Below are positions 8,773-17,695 of a DNA stretch of 64,000 nucleotides, one piece after another. The translations under genes were made by a program, and so were the position numbers. The first letter of the stretch is position 1; every line of letters begins with the position of its first letter. This DNA comes from Motilibacter deserti (GTDB lineage Bacteria; Actinomycetota; Actinomycetes; Motilibacterales; Motilibacteraceae): NCBI RefSeq assembly GCF_011250635.1, contig NZ_JAANNP010000001.1:429918-493917 (forward strand), read 5' to 3'. The notes below the pieces were generated by a model. It was not told the origin of the DNA, made no database searches, and was given only the letters and a program-made list of their open reading frames with translations.

Positions 8773-8822
8773 CCCGAGAGGGGCGCTTCGGCGAACCAAG
8801 GTTCGCCGAAGCGCTTTTCTCG
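8773..8822. terminator. Bidirectional rho-independent terminator
   Basis: A perfect 15-bp inverted repeat (8782-8796 with 8799-8813, AA loop) followed by TTTT, inside an outer CCGAGA/TCTCGG pairing (8773-8778 with 8817-8822). It stands between the converging stops of the Spo0M-like and chemoreceptor genes. It is the clearest terminator in the window. Confidence 0.9.
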
Positions 8823-8832
8823 GAAGTGGTTC

Positions 8833-10419
8833 TTAGAGGTGGAACCGGCCCACGACCTGGTCGAGCTCGGCGGCGGCGCGGGAGACCTCTTCGGCCGTCC
8901 CCGCGGTGTGCGCCGCGCCCGTCGTCGTCTGGGCTGCTGCGGCGGCGATGCCGGCGATGTTGGACGAGATGTCCTGCGAGCTCGTCGACACCTCGGTGAC
9001 GTTGCGGACCATCTCCGCCGTGGTCGCCGACTGCTCCTCGACCGCAGCGGCGATCGTCGACTGCAGCTCGTCGATCCGACCGATGACGTCGGTGATCTGC
9101 GCGATCGCCAACGAGGCCGCCTCGGCGTCGGCCTGGGTGGCGCCGACGCGCGCCGTGATGTCACCGGTGGCGCGGGCGGTCTCCTGCGCCAGGTCCTTCA
9201 CCTCGCCCGCGACCACGGCGAAGCCCTTGCCGGCCTCGCCCGCGCGGGCGGCCTCGATGGTCGCGTTGAGGGCCAGCAGGTTCGTCTGCTCGGCGATCGA
9301 GGTGATGAGCTTGACCACGTCGCCGATCTCGCGGGACGACGCGCTCAGCCTGTCCAGCGTCTCCTGAGCGGCGCGGGCGGCAGCGACCGCGCTCGCCGCG
9401 GTGGCGGTGGCCTCGGAGGTCGACGTCGCGATCTCGCGGATCGCGGCGGTCATCTGCTCGCCGGCGGCGGCAACCGTGCCGATGTTGCCGGAGATCTGCT
9501 GGCTCGTGGCCGACACCGACTGCGCCTGGGCCGAGGACTCCTCCGCCCCCGAGGACAGCTGCGTGGCGACCCCGGTCAGCTCCTCAGACGAGGACGCGAG
9601 CGTGGTGGCATTGGCGGCGATGTCGCGGATGGTCTCGCTGAGCCGGTCCATCGTCGCGTCCACCGCACCGGCCAGCTTGCCGACCTCGTCCCGGCTGTCG
9701 TAGGCGACGCGCTGGTCGAGGCGGCCCTCGGCGAGGCCCTCCACGACGACCAGCGTCCGGCCAAGGGGGCGGGCGACGCCGCGGGCGATGGCGTACGCGA
9801 TGCCGACGCCGAGCACGACCGCGACCGCTCCGACGACGAGCAGCAGCACGACGGACCCGTGGTAGGTGTCGTTCCCCTGGTCGGCCAGGTCGACCGCGGC
9901 CTGAGCCTCGGCCGTACGGAACTCCGTCAGCATCCCGAAAAGCTCGTTCGCCGGCGGAGTCACCTCGGCCTTGCGCAGGTCGATGAAGCCCTGGATGTCA
10001 CCGGAGTCGGCGAGCGGGATGAGCTTGTCGGCGGCGGCCTCGTACTCGGCCAGCTTGGCCTCGAAGGCATCCCGGGCCTGGGCCGTCGCAGCGGGCGCGC
10101 TGGCGAGGTACGCGTCCCAGGCCTGGGTCAGCGCCTGCTGGTCCTCCTCGAGCGCGCTCTTCACCTCGGCCCGCCCGGCCGCGTCCGGGCTGAGGCCCAG
10201 GTTGGCGTAGTCCATCCGGACCTTAAGGAGAGCCGAGCGGGTGTCCCCCACCGTCTGGACGGACGCCACGCCGGAGGTGGACATCGTCCGCAGGCTGTCC
10301 TGCAGCCCGCCCAGGCGGTTGATGCCCACAGCGACGGCAACGATCAACAGCAGACAGACGACCCCGAAGCCGGCAGCGAGCTTCGCGGCGACACGGAGGT
10401 TGCGCACACGGTTCAGCAT
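8833..10419 (-). CDS. Methyl-accepting chemotaxis protein
   Basis: A 528-residue transducer. Residues 8-30 form a first membrane helix, followed by a four-helix periplasmic-type sensor of about 150 residues (family 4HB_MCP), a second membrane helix ([23 protein letters not shown]), a HAMP linker and a long signalling domain. The CheW/CheA-contacting hairpin tip is intact ([20 protein letters not shown], then [14 protein letters not shown]). I chose the start at MLNRV (10419); an ATG at 10467 adds 16 residues. No che or flagellar genes are nearby, so it probably feeds a signalling array encoded elsewhere. The ligand is unknown. Confidence 0.95.
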   Translation of the reverse strand: MLNRVRNLRVAAKLAAGFGVVCLLLIVAVAVGINRLGGLQDSLRTMSTSGVASVQTVGDTRSALLKVRMDYANLGLSPDAAGRAEVKSALEEDQQALTQAWDAYLASAPAATAQARDAFEAKLAEYEAAADKLIPLADSGDIQGFIDLRKAEVTPPANELFGMLTEFRTAEAQAAVDLADQGNDTYHGSVVLLLVVGAVAVVLGVGIAYAIARGVARPLGRTLVVVEGLAEGRLDQRVAYDSRDEVGKLAGAVDATMDRLSETIRDIAANATTLASSSEELTGVATQLSSGAEESSAQAQSVSATSQQISGNIGTVAAAGEQMTAAIREIATSTSEATATAASAVAAARAAQETLDRLSASSREIGDVVKLITSIAEQTNLLALNATIEAARAGEAGKGFAVVAGEVKDLAQETARATGDITARVGATQADAEAASLAIAQITDVIGRIDELQSTIAAAVEEQSATTAEMVRNVTEVSTSSQDISSNIAGIAAAAAQTTTGAAHTAGTAEEVSRAAAELDQVVGRFHL

Positions 10420-10608
10420 GTCCAGACCATCGGACGAGTGCGCCGGTCTCTTGAGGTTATCCCCCATGCATCATCTAGATCGGTCGAGCGGCGCGAGCGC
10501 AGCCAGGCTCCTGCCGCACGGGCTGCTGTCCGTCGTGGACGGCCCTTGGGGGGCCCGGCGAAGGTGTCGGGGCTCGCGTACCTCGTCGGGGCTTCGCGGG
10601 CGAGGCAT

Positions 10609-10654
10609 GGTGGGGCGGGTGGGGCTCGAACCCACGACCCAGGGATTATGAGTC
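10609..10654. repeat. Left attachment site (orphan tRNA 3' end)
   Basis: Identical over 46 bp to 24197-24242. It carries the anticodon loop, variable region, T arm and acceptor 3' strand of the CAT-anticodon tRNA (minus orientation) but continues into unrelated sequence where the tRNA 5' half should be. This is the displaced 3' end left by integration. Confidence 0.92.
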
Positions 10655-11191
10655 TGTTCGCGGTAGGTCGTTGGCCTGGTGCATACAGCGCATCGCCGCA
10701 GGTCAGGCTCTCGCGAAGCCCTGCCCAGCCCCGCCCGCTTCTGCCTGGTCCTGTGTGTCCTGCGGACTGTGTGCGGACCGCGAGAGCCGGTCTGCGACGC
10801 CGTACAGCAAGACGCTTGAGCGTGTGCCGTCGCTCTTGACCCCGGTCATGCTTACTGGCGTTCGCGTATATGTGTGACTAGTGCCCGAGGAGTCTGACTG
10901 ACATGCCGTAGCTGCGGAGCTACGCAAGGTCAGCATCATCAGCGATGTCCCAGTGCATGGGTTGGTCACGCGTCGCAACCGTCCCGCGGGGCGGCTAGGG
11001 AACAGCTCGAAGTGCGTTTCCTGTTAGCATCTCGGTCTGTGCACGAAGGCACTACATGGCCTTCGCTTGAGTGAAGGACGTGCAGGGTGATCATCCTTCA
11101 CGGAAGGTCAGCGTGGGAGTTCCTCCGCCGCACGGTTCACCAGCCTCCAGATGCTCAAGCAGCAGAGCTGCCTCTACCGCGAGGAACAGCT
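10655..11191. other. Island left end with no convincing gene
   Basis: About 540 bp. Short open frames exist on both strands (for example 10703-10978 minus) but none has a protein-like composition or a good ribosome site. Two short inverted repeats sit near 11050-11110. It may hold integrase arm-binding sites or a non-coding transcript; nothing can be proved from the sequence. Confidence 0.5.
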
Positions 11192-11758
11192 TCATAGCCG
11201 CCCCTCGCTCTTAAGACGCTTTATCACCCGACGATTGCGGGCCTTGGTGACCAGTCGGGTGCCTTGCCACCAGCGGGACAGCTTGCCGAGCTCTCGGAGC
11301 TCACCAGTGATGGTTCGTACCCAAGTCTTCCCTGAGTTGTCTCGGAACAGTAGAACCTTGTCAAAGGCGTAGTGGTGGTCTCCGATGGCCTCCTCCTTTC
11401 CGCCGGGTAGGAGAACATCCGCTCGCACCCCCCAGCTGTCCAACACGGACCTCCCCTTAGCCAACCAGAAGACCACGTCGTAGATTGGCTCGTCACTAAG
11501 GTTGGCAACGACATAGTAAGTCCAGGTACGGTGCTTACCCTCAACCTGCTCCGGGAGCCGGGCACGCCGCTCGGTATAAAACGCCACCTTTCTCGCCTGT
11601 TCACGGCGCCGAACCTTGGCGTCGCGCCTGATTACGTAGAAGGTGGCGAAAAAGGCAAGCGATGTGCCCGTGGCGGACACCCACTGCCCGAGGGTGCCCC
11701 AGTTCTGCGCGTCGAAGTGCGGCGTCTGAAGTGCGGCGACCAACGCATCGCTAGACAT
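11192..11758 (-). CDS. Small membrane-anchored protein of unknown function (third gene of the MazG-HNH operon)
   Basis: A 188-residue protein with a single hydrophobic segment near residues 24-44 (GQWVSATGTSLAFFATFYVI) followed at once by a very basic stretch (RRDAKVRRREQARK), so the C-terminal 140 residues should lie in the cytoplasm. That part contains a beta-rich region (WTYYVVANLSDEPIYDVVFWL) and ends in a basic tail. I do not recognise the family. The ATG at 11758 has an AGGA box. It lies 57 bp downstream of the HNH gene on the same strand and is the last gene of a likely three-gene operon. A membrane-anchored last gene would suit an effector or sensor, but this is inference from position only. 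Confidence 0.7.
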   Translation of the reverse strand: MSSDALVAALQTPHFDAQNWGTLGQWVSATGTSLAFFATFYVIRRDAKVRRREQARKVAFYTERRARLPEQVEGKHRTWTYYVVANLSDEPIYDVVFWLAKGRSVLDSWGVRADVLLPGGKEEAIGDHHYAFDKVLLFRDNSGKTWVRTITGELRELGKLSRWWQGTRLVTKARNRRVIKRLKSEGRL

Positions 11759-11815
11759 CGCTTGTCCTACGAGTGAAACCCACTCCGGGTGTGCGTCGCC
11801 TGCTTGCCTGCCTTA

Positions 11816-12760
11816 TCATCGGCGCTCCCGGGAGTGCCGGCTGGCGTGAGCGGCGAAGTACTCGCCCATCCGCGCGGTATGGCCGAGCACGGCTTTGCCT
11901 GCGAGACGCGCAATTGCGTTGTTCAAGTCTTCTGTTGCAACAGTCAACTTCTGATTCCGAACCACCCTGCCCGTCTCGTCGACCATCACAAAGCCTCGCT
12001 CAAACAGTTCGTCGCAGCCGAGAGTGCATGCCGGCATCATATTGGCGGAATCCAAACGTTCCGCGGTCGTAGAATCAGCTCGCCGCTTGATGTGCGCCAA
12101 TCTCAGAAGCGATATGGGCAACTCCCGATGACATAGGCTGCACGCTAGTGACGCGTGCCGCCCGAGGATTGCGCGCCGGAACTGCTTCTGCTCCTTCCGC
12201 ACTAGGGCAAGTGCCAGGCCGTCTAGCCCCTCAAGCCCGGATAGTAGTCGGTCGGGAACTAGCGGCTCGTCGTCGTCTGGCACTGGATCGTCGTCCTCGT
12301 CCAAAGGTGGCGGGCCGACAACGGGCATACCCCTGTGATGCACCGCCCCATGCACGGCTTCGATTCGCGCCTCTCCCCGTACTGCCAGCGGCGCGCCTGG
12401 CAGCTCAATCGGGGAATCCAGTGCCACTCGGTAGGGGTAGACGTCGTTCTTCCATAACGGCGTCGTGTCCTCGCGTAGAGGTCGAACGACCCGCGCAACT
12501 GTGACCGAGTTCAGTGACGCATGGCGCCAAGCCGGATGATGCAGAGGAGTGCGTGGCCATCCCGAAGGCGGATCAGTGGTCTTGACCCCTTGAGCGAAGA
12601 CAAGGTAGGTCGGCCTGGACAACGCGCGCAACTGATCCATTGCTGCGTCGACCTCCGCACCCAGAGAGTCCTGCTTCCAGCCCCATGTGAGGTTGTTCAA
12701 CCCGGTGTTGAAGTTTTTCTTGGCAGCCTTACCCGCGTAGACGTACAAGTACCGCGACAT
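11816..12760 (-). CDS. HNH endonuclease with a possible EVE/PUA-like N-terminal domain
   Basis: A 314-residue protein. The C-terminal third has an HNH/zinc-finger nuclease pattern: CSLCHRELP, LAHIKRRAD, then NMMPACTLGCDELFERG, with the two Cys pairs and the His-Asn core. The N-terminal 130 residues (NLTWGWKQ, then TYLVFAQGV, DTTPLWKNDVYPYRVAL) resemble PUA-superfamily EVE-type readers of modified bases, although the match is by eye only. A very acidic linker (DEDDDPVPDDDEP) separates the halves. EVE-HNH fusions are known type IV-like restriction enzymes that cut modified DNA. An AGGGGGAAGAG ribosome site precedes the ATG. The mazG-like stop is 9 bp upstream, so the two are cotranscribed. Confidence 0.78.
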   Translation of the reverse strand: MSRYLYVYAGKAAKKNFNTGLNNLTWGWKQDSLGAEVDAAMDQLRALSRPTYLVFAQGVKTTDPPSGWPRTPLHHPAWRHASLNSVTVARVVRPLREDTTPLWKNDVYPYRVALDSPIELPGAPLAVRGEARIEAVHGAVHHRGMPVVGPPPLDEDDDPVPDDDEPLVPDRLLSGLEGLDGLALALVRKEQKQFRRAILGRHASLACSLCHRELPISLLRLAHIKRRADSTTAERLDSANMMPACTLGCDELFERGFVMVDETGRVVRNQKLTVATEDLNNAIARLAGKAVLGHTARMGEYFAAHASRHSRERR

Positions 12761-12769
12761 CTCTTCCCC

Positions 12770-13105
12770 CTAGCGATCCCGACTCCACTTGCCGCGCCAC
12801 TCCGCCGCGGGGAACCGGGCCTCGTTCCGTTCGATCTTGTCTGTCACAGCAGTCTGCAGGTCTACACCGACCACGTCCGCGAAACGCAGAAGATAGATGA
12901 AGACGTCAGCTAGCTCATCCTGAAGCCTGCTACTCGAGACGGAGGCGTCGTCAACGACCCACTGATACAGCTCTGCTAGCTCGCCAACCTCGCCTATCAG
13001 CGCAAGCAGCAGGTTCTTCGGGGTGTGGACCCGGGTCCACTCACGCGCCTCCGCGAAGTCCCTCAGCCGAGCCTGCGTTGCAGCGGTCCAGTCCTGCTCC
13101 GACAT
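12770..13105 (-). CDS. MazG-like nucleotide pyrophosphohydrolase
   Basis: A 111-residue, single-domain member of the all-alpha NTP pyrophosphatase (MazG/RS21-C6/dCTPase) superfamily. The Mg-binding signature is intact: ALIGEVGELAELYQW (ExxE) and LQDELADVFIYLLRFAD (ExxD). Such enzymes hydrolyse (d)NTPs to monophosphates. I chose the ATG at 13105, which has an AGGA box at good spacing; an in-frame ATG is 9 bases upstream. It heads the operon with the HNH and membrane genes. Phages and defence systems both use MazG-type enzymes, for nucleotide-pool or alarmone control or removal of modified dNTPs; which applies here is not visible. Confidence 0.85.
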   Translation of the reverse strand: MSEQDWTAATQARLRDFAEAREWTRVHTPKNLLLALIGEVGELAELYQWVVDDASVSSSRLQDELADVFIYLLRFADVVGVDLQTAVTDKIERNEARFPAAEWRGKWSRDR

Positions 13106-13681
13106 GGAAGACATCCTGCACGAGGCGGTTGCCGCGACACAGGCCAACCGTAGATGCGGTGGTGCCGCGTGACCCCGGATCGTTGAGTGTGTTCCCAACA
13201 GGGGGATGACCAGGCCTGAGGACGTGTTGACGCAGGTGAACGGCTCTTCCGTTCCGCCGGAGACCGATTACACCTCCCCACGCACCCCTAGTTTGCGGAC
13301 TGCCTGCGACTGCTCGAGCCTTAGCGCACCGTGCCTACGGCGCTACCCGCGCTGATGTCTGTCGGTGTCCCCGAGGCCGCCTACGGCTGCTCGTGGAGGG
13401 CAACTTCACGCTCGGACCCGGTTCGACCATCAGTCCCTGCAAGGGCCAGTTCTGTGACGAGAACTGGCTCCTCCGGAGAGTGGACGAAGCGACGGCCTCC
13501 GAGGAGTCTCCCTGGTCACGACGGCAGCCGGCCGCATCTTGACCCGGGGATGCTGGCACACGACAGCTTCATTTGGGCACGTCTCGCGTGTAGGTCTAGC
13601 TGACGAACTGCTACCGCCGAAGTAGGTCCGGAGAAACTCCGCACGTTCGCGCGGCTGGACGAACAAGCAAGCCATCGACGG
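13106..13681. other. Intergenic stretch with no convincing gene
   Basis: About 575 bp between the ATPase stop and the mazG-like start. Small frames on both strands (for example 13331-13603 plus) lack protein-like composition. It must hold the promoter of the minus-strand MazG operon and any terminator of the Lamassu-like operon, but I cannot place them. Confidence 0.45.
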
Positions 13682-15580
13682 CTACTTCAGGTACTCACGT
13701 GGCATACGGATGACATGAGCTGCCTTCATAGCTCCGCGCACTGGTTTAGCCTGAGTGCTCACTACCTGCGTACGGGTCTCCAGCGCAGCGTCAAATAGGA
13801 GGCGCAGCGCCACCTCAACTCGGGCGTCAGGTAGGCCATGCTGGTAGGGGTTGTCCAGAAGCAGAAGACCCGGGGGGCAAGCACGGTCACCCAAGTCAAG
13901 CTGAAGGTAGAGGATGGCGTAGCTGTACGCAAAGAAGAAGAGGACGCGCGCCTCGGCTCCCAACTGCTGATCCCAAGGGCGCGACCCGACGAAGAAGGTC
14001 ATGTCGTCGCCGTTCAGCACCACATAGTCATGACCCCACCCATTCCCGGAGAAGTTGCGTAGGAACTCATTCATCCTCCCGGCGAACACGGTACATCGAT
14101 CCGCGATCTCCCGGCGGGGATCGGGCAGGTCTCTGGCCTGTTGCAATAGGTCATCGAGTACGGCCTCGGCATCCTCGACGGCGGCAACTGCTACCTCAAC
14201 TTCCTTGTAGATCGCGCGCACGGCGGGAAGTGAAGCCAACTGGACTTCTACCCGGGCCTGCCGCGCAGCGAGTTCCTCTAGAGCAGCCACGAAAGGAGCG
14301 AGCACTGAGGCTCTCTCATTGTTTAGCCGACCCGCTAGTTCCGCCCGTTTCTGCCCCAGGTGCGACAAGCGGCTGCTTTCATTCTCAAGGTCGACTAGCG
14401 CATCCGAGATGGCGTCATTCAAGTCAAGGATTTCGGAGGCCAGGGCACGCTTCTCGATCTGAGCCCGTCTCTTGCGTTGGTCAGGAGATACAGGCTGACT
14501 ACAGACGTAGCATTCGCCAGACTCTTGACGAGCCCTGCGACTGACCGTCTGGGCACAGGCGGGGCAGACGCGGACAGGTGTTTCGTCGAAGACGTCGACG
14601 GCGGAGATCAACCGATCAAGTCGGTCTTGATCCAAGACAGCCTCAGCTAGGGAGTGCCTATGTTCTTCCAATACAGATTCCAAGCCGGCCACGGCCTGTG
14701 CTGCCCGCGTCTCAGCCTCGGCTACAGCCTTGTACTGCTCTCCGAGATTACTGTCGTGCCCGGCGGCAGTGGCCGCCCCAGCTTCGGCCCCGCGCTCAGT
14801 TATGTCTCGACGTGCTCCCTCGATCTCCGCCAGAGCTGCTAGCAAGTGTTGTCGCGCCTGGTCCAAGTCCTCCGCTCCTTCTGCTGGCGGAAGACCAAGT
14901 TGGCGCAGAACGGCGCCCGCCGCCGCGTCAGCAGTTTCACGAGCCTGGGCCGCCACGATTCGTCGGGCGATCAACTGTCGGTCGGCCTCGACGATGGCAT
15001 ACTCAACGTTGTTGTACCTTTCTGGCGCAAGCCCTAAGAAGTAAGTTGTTACAGCCCGACGCAGGTACTCCTCCTCCTTGTTGGCGAACGACGTCCAAGA
15101 CTCCTCATTCCGATGGACGTGTCTTAATAGAGCTCTGAAAGTCAGCGGAATCAGCTTGGATGCCATCTGAACGTTCTGCGCCATCGGTATGGTCAGAACC
15201 GGCCAGTCGAGTCTACTGAGCGCCCAAGTGGAGAACTCTTCGGGCGAGAGCAGGCTGCCGTCTACCTCAACTCTCCCGATAGACCCATGTTCGAGACGTC
15301 GGACGATCTCATGAATGTTTCCACGGATTCGGACCGTCAGCCTAAACTCGGCGTACTTTTCGGCGATCGACGAGCCGACCCGGTGCTGCGGCCCTTTAGT
15401 TGAACCAAGCACGTAATGGATGATCTTGAGCGTCGTAGTCTTCGACGAGTTTGGTGGGCCGTACAGGATGGTGTGCGAGCTCGTGAAAGAGAACTCTTCG
15501 ATTTCGCCGTTATTAGTGACAAGCACGAGCCGCAGCACGCGCAGTCCCTCCGGAACATCGATCGATGCGCGTGCGCTCAC
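13682..15580 (-). CDS. SMC/Rad50-like ATPase, LmuB-type component of a Lamassu-like system
   Basis: A 632-residue protein with split ATPase halves around a coiled coil. Walker A is GPPNSSKTTT (residues 41-50) and Walker B is LLLLDNP (572-578); the signature loop near 539-547 is degenerate (LGAEAR). The centre is coiled coil (about 200-330 and 370-485) with a zinc-hook-like pair CPAC (339-342) and CYVC (357-360) at its tip, as in Rad50 and Lamassu LmuB. The GTG at 15580 overlaps the stop of the upstream gene (GTGA) and is preferred to a frame reaching 15697. By family it should scan DNA for foreign ends or structures and release the partner nuclease. Last gene of its operon. Confidence 0.87.
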   Translation of the reverse strand: MSARASIDVPEGLRVLRLVLVTNNGEIEEFSFTSSHTILYGPPNSSKTTTLKIIHYVLGSTKGPQHRVGSSIAEKYAEFRLTVRIRGNIHEIVRRLEHGSIGRVEVDGSLLSPEEFSTWALSRLDWPVLTIPMAQNVQMASKLIPLTFRALLRHVHRNEESWTSFANKEEEYLRRAVTTYFLGLAPERYNNVEYAIVEADRQLIARRIVAAQARETADAAAGAVLRQLGLPPAEGAEDLDQARQHLLAALAEIEGARRDITERGAEAGAATAAGHDSNLGEQYKAVAEAETRAAQAVAGLESVLEEHRHSLAEAVLDQDRLDRLISAVDVFDETPVRVCPACAQTVSRRARQESGECYVCSQPVSPDQRKRRAQIEKRALASEILDLNDAISDALVDLENESSRLSHLGQKRAELAGRLNNERASVLAPFVAALEELAARQARVEVQLASLPAVRAIYKEVEVAVAAVEDAEAVLDDLLQQARDLPDPRREIADRCTVFAGRMNEFLRNFSGNGWGHDYVVLNGDDMTFFVGSRPWDQQLGAEARVLFFFAYSYAILYLQLDLGDRACPPGLLLLDNPYQHGLPDARVEVALRLLFDAALETRTQVVSTQAKPVRGAMKAAHVIRMPREYLK

Positions 15581-16164
15581 AGCGCGATCCTCGACCTCAT
15601 AGCAGCGTCGCCTACTTCTCTCGGAAACAGCTCGTAGATGAGCTCCTTGAGTTCCGTCCCAGACATCTTGGCTAGGGTTCCTGACATCACCGCACACCTC
15701 GATACGATGGGGCCGAACTCAGGACGGGACACGAGCCGGTCCGCAACGTCAACTCCTGCTCGCGTCAGCACGTACCTCTCAACCTTGCGGCCCTTGCGCA
15801 CAGACAGCAGCTTTCGGGTCTCCAGGAACGACACGAAGTTCCGATACCTCGGGTCCCAGGGGCCGTACCGATAGCGAATCATGGGAGCCTCGATCTCCCC
15901 GTCGCTCACAGCGGAATGTGATCCCGCCTCACCTTCGAGCCCTTGCAACTGAGCTAGTGCCCGCTGCAAGAACTCGGGGTAGCGGACGAAGAAGTCGAGC
16001 TTGGCGAGCTTGGTCCTACCCGTCAGGGTCGGCACGTCGGGTTCCTCACTACACAAGCGGAACAGGATCAATAGCCTCGCCGCGTGGAACTCAGGGCTCT
16101 CGTCAGGGTCCAAAGGGCGGTGCAGGGGTGGAACAAGCGCCGCCCCAACCTCAAGAATCGGCAT
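15577..16164 (-). CDS. Middle component of the Lamassu / ABC-three-component system (LmuC-like)
   Basis: A 195-residue protein sitting between the nuclease and ATPase genes. It has the feel of ABC-three-component middle components: an N-terminal helical part with KLAKLDFFVRYPEFLQRALAQ, a strand-rich winged segment (RYRYGPWDPRYRNFVSFLE), KVERYVLTRAGVDVADRL, and a helical end. In known systems this subunit bridges the ATPase and the effector. Its start overlaps the nuclease stop by 14 bp and its stop overlaps the ATPase GTG by 3 bp, so the three products are made together. Assignment rests on context plus weak motif similarity. Confidence 0.75.
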   Translation of the reverse strand: MPILEVGAALVPPLHRPLDPDESPEFHAARLLILFRLCSEEPDVPTLTGRTKLAKLDFFVRYPEFLQRALAQLQGLEGEAGSHSAVSDGEIEAPMIRYRYGPWDPRYRNFVSFLETRKLLSVRKGRKVERYVLTRAGVDVADRLVSRPEFGPIVSRCAVMSGTLAKMSGTELKELIYELFPREVGDAAMRSRIAL

Positions 16165-17227
16165 ATCGGTTCACACACCGAGCGGTCACGTCGTGCAAGG
16201 CACCCTGCAGCAGCCGATTGCCAGCGGCGGGGAACTGCGCCGATCCGGCCGCTGTCACGGCCTTCAGTGTCTCGAGATAGGCGGTCTGCGGGTCTTGGAT
16301 TCTGCCCGCCCGTCTAGCTGCCATCACTAAAGCACAAGCCGCGTACACCTCGTCCGCGATTTCGTCGAACTCGCGGCGCCGCTCGCCAACAGCATCTCGA
16401 CGCGCGCTCCTGAAGCTGCGCAACTGTGCTTGTGCTGCTCGAATCTCCGCGTCAGGCAGTTTGACCGGCCGCAACTTCTCCTCGAGAGTTGGTTGTGGCA
16501 CCGCGGCGATAGCGCGACCATCACCGCACACGCGATTGGCTACTTTGACGAGCAGAGCGAGGAAGCTTTCCCGGTTGTGATGCTCCACCTTGCTGGCCCT
16601 GGCGCTGCGGGCAACGGCTTCAAGTAGTTGCGCTATGACCTCTTCAACCTCAGCCAGCAAGACGCCCGTGCTTGTAACTTGCTCGACTTGAGGCGCAATC
16701 CTCTGAGCAGCTTGGCGCTCAAGGTCCTCAATACTGCGGCTTGAGACAATGACTCGAAAGCCACGGAGGCAGCCGGCAACGCTGAAGCCATCAGGAAGCC
16801 GAAGACCTTGTAGCCGCTCACAGACGTCTTTGATCGCGCGTTGAGGTACAGGCGCTTCGGCGAGCTTCTCGGGGGAGAAGGCGTACAAGTCTCGCAGCGG
16901 AGTCTCGTTCAGTACTAGGTCAAACCTGTCCCCGATAGTGAGACGCTTGCCCGAGAATAAACGCCCCAAAATGCTCGTTGCCGGGTTGCCGCCCACTTCT
17001 GGACGGCACACGCTCGCAATGCTGTGTCGCGAGCCAGGGCCTTCAAGTGTCTTGACCTGCCTATAGATTGAGCCGCGCTCGTCCGAGCAGTGGATGTCCT
17101 CGTCAGATTCCCAGCCAACTGAATGATAGGTACCGGCACAGAGCTCCAGACAATCCATGAGCGTTACCACGTCTTGGTACGCGAACCCGCGCCGACTGCG
17201 ACGACCTCCCCCGCCCGGTCCGTGCAC
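16151..17227 (-). CDS. Cap4/DUF4297-type nuclease, effector of the Lamassu-like system (LmuA-like)
   Basis: A 358-residue protein whose first 220 residues look like the dsDNA nuclease domain of DUF4297/Cap4: GFAYQDVVTLMDCLEL, then WESDEDIHC and YRQVKTLEG, giving the E-D-QxK core (Glu40, Asp42/44, Gln57, Lys59) of a restriction-endonuclease fold. The C-terminal 130 residues are helical and may contact the middle component. In Lamassu and in CBASS, Cap4-type nucleases degrade DNA indiscriminately once activated, causing abortive infection. The start is GTG (17227) with a GAGGG box 8 bases away. First gene of a three-gene minus-strand operon. Confidence 0.83.
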   Translation of the reverse strand: MHGPGGGGRRSRRGFAYQDVVTLMDCLELCAGTYHSVGWESDEDIHCSDERGSIYRQVKTLEGPGSRHSIASVCRPEVGGNPATSILGRLFSGKRLTIGDRFDLVLNETPLRDLYAFSPEKLAEAPVPQRAIKDVCERLQGLRLPDGFSVAGCLRGFRVIVSSRSIEDLERQAAQRIAPQVEQVTSTGVLLAEVEEVIAQLLEAVARSARASKVEHHNRESFLALLVKVANRVCGDGRAIAAVPQPTLEEKLRPVKLPDAEIRAAQAQLRSFRSARRDAVGERRREFDEIADEVYAACALVMAARRAGRIQDPQTAYLETLKAVTAAGSAQFPAAGNRLLQGALHDVTARCVNRYADS

Positions 17228-17695
17228 CCCTATGCCCTCGCTCCCCGTCAGCGAATTGTCCAGACGCGGGATGCTACTTGCTTAGACGCGTGATCCGCGG
17301 CAAGTTGACAGGTTGCGTCACGGGCGCAGCGGTCCACGCGCCCCCCTGACGCGCCGCTACGCCTACGCCAAGTGGGCGGTCTGCCACCAGAGCGCCAACC
17401 AGAGGCGTCGAGTCGACTGGCCGTCTGGTGGGCTTCCCGACGCGAGGGGAGAGCGCCTGGGCACCACAGGATGACCAGCAGAAGCCACACAAGGGCGAGC
17501 TGACGGTCGCTCGCCCGCTGCTCTGCCTGCGTCGCGGAGGCAGCTGCGGTGGGCGCCGTCAACCGGGGCGTGCACCGAGCGGGGCGACGTTTCCGAGCAT
17601 GTCCCCTTCTCGGCAGGCGACGACAGGGCTAGTCTCCCGGTTCGAAGGCGAACTACGTCTCTCGCTTCAGCCGACTCACATAACCGGGGGAACCA
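17228..17695. other. Divergent intergenic region between two defence-like units
   Basis: 468 bp separating the start of the Lamassu-like operon (minus) from the start of the helicase-nuclease gene (plus). It must contain both promoters. I see no frame worth calling and no convincing -35/-10 pair. It is GC-rich at its centre and more mixed near both starts. Confidence 0.55.

Noticed and set aside
10609..10654. A second tRNA gene at the left repeat
   Set aside because: Only the 3' part is present; the acceptor 5' strand and D arm are missing, so it cannot fold as a tRNA.
8185..10839. An 884-residue plus-strand frame covering the chemoreceptor gene
   Set aside because: Antisense shadow of a clear MCP gene; no domain or protein-like composition.
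10703..10978. A 91-codon minus-strand frame at the island's left end
   Set aside because: Ser/Thr-rich, no ribosome site, no domain; not distinguishable from chance.
13331..13603. A 90-codon plus-strand frame between the MazG and Lamassu-like operons
   Set aside because: Composition is not protein-like and it has no start signal; treated as intergenic.
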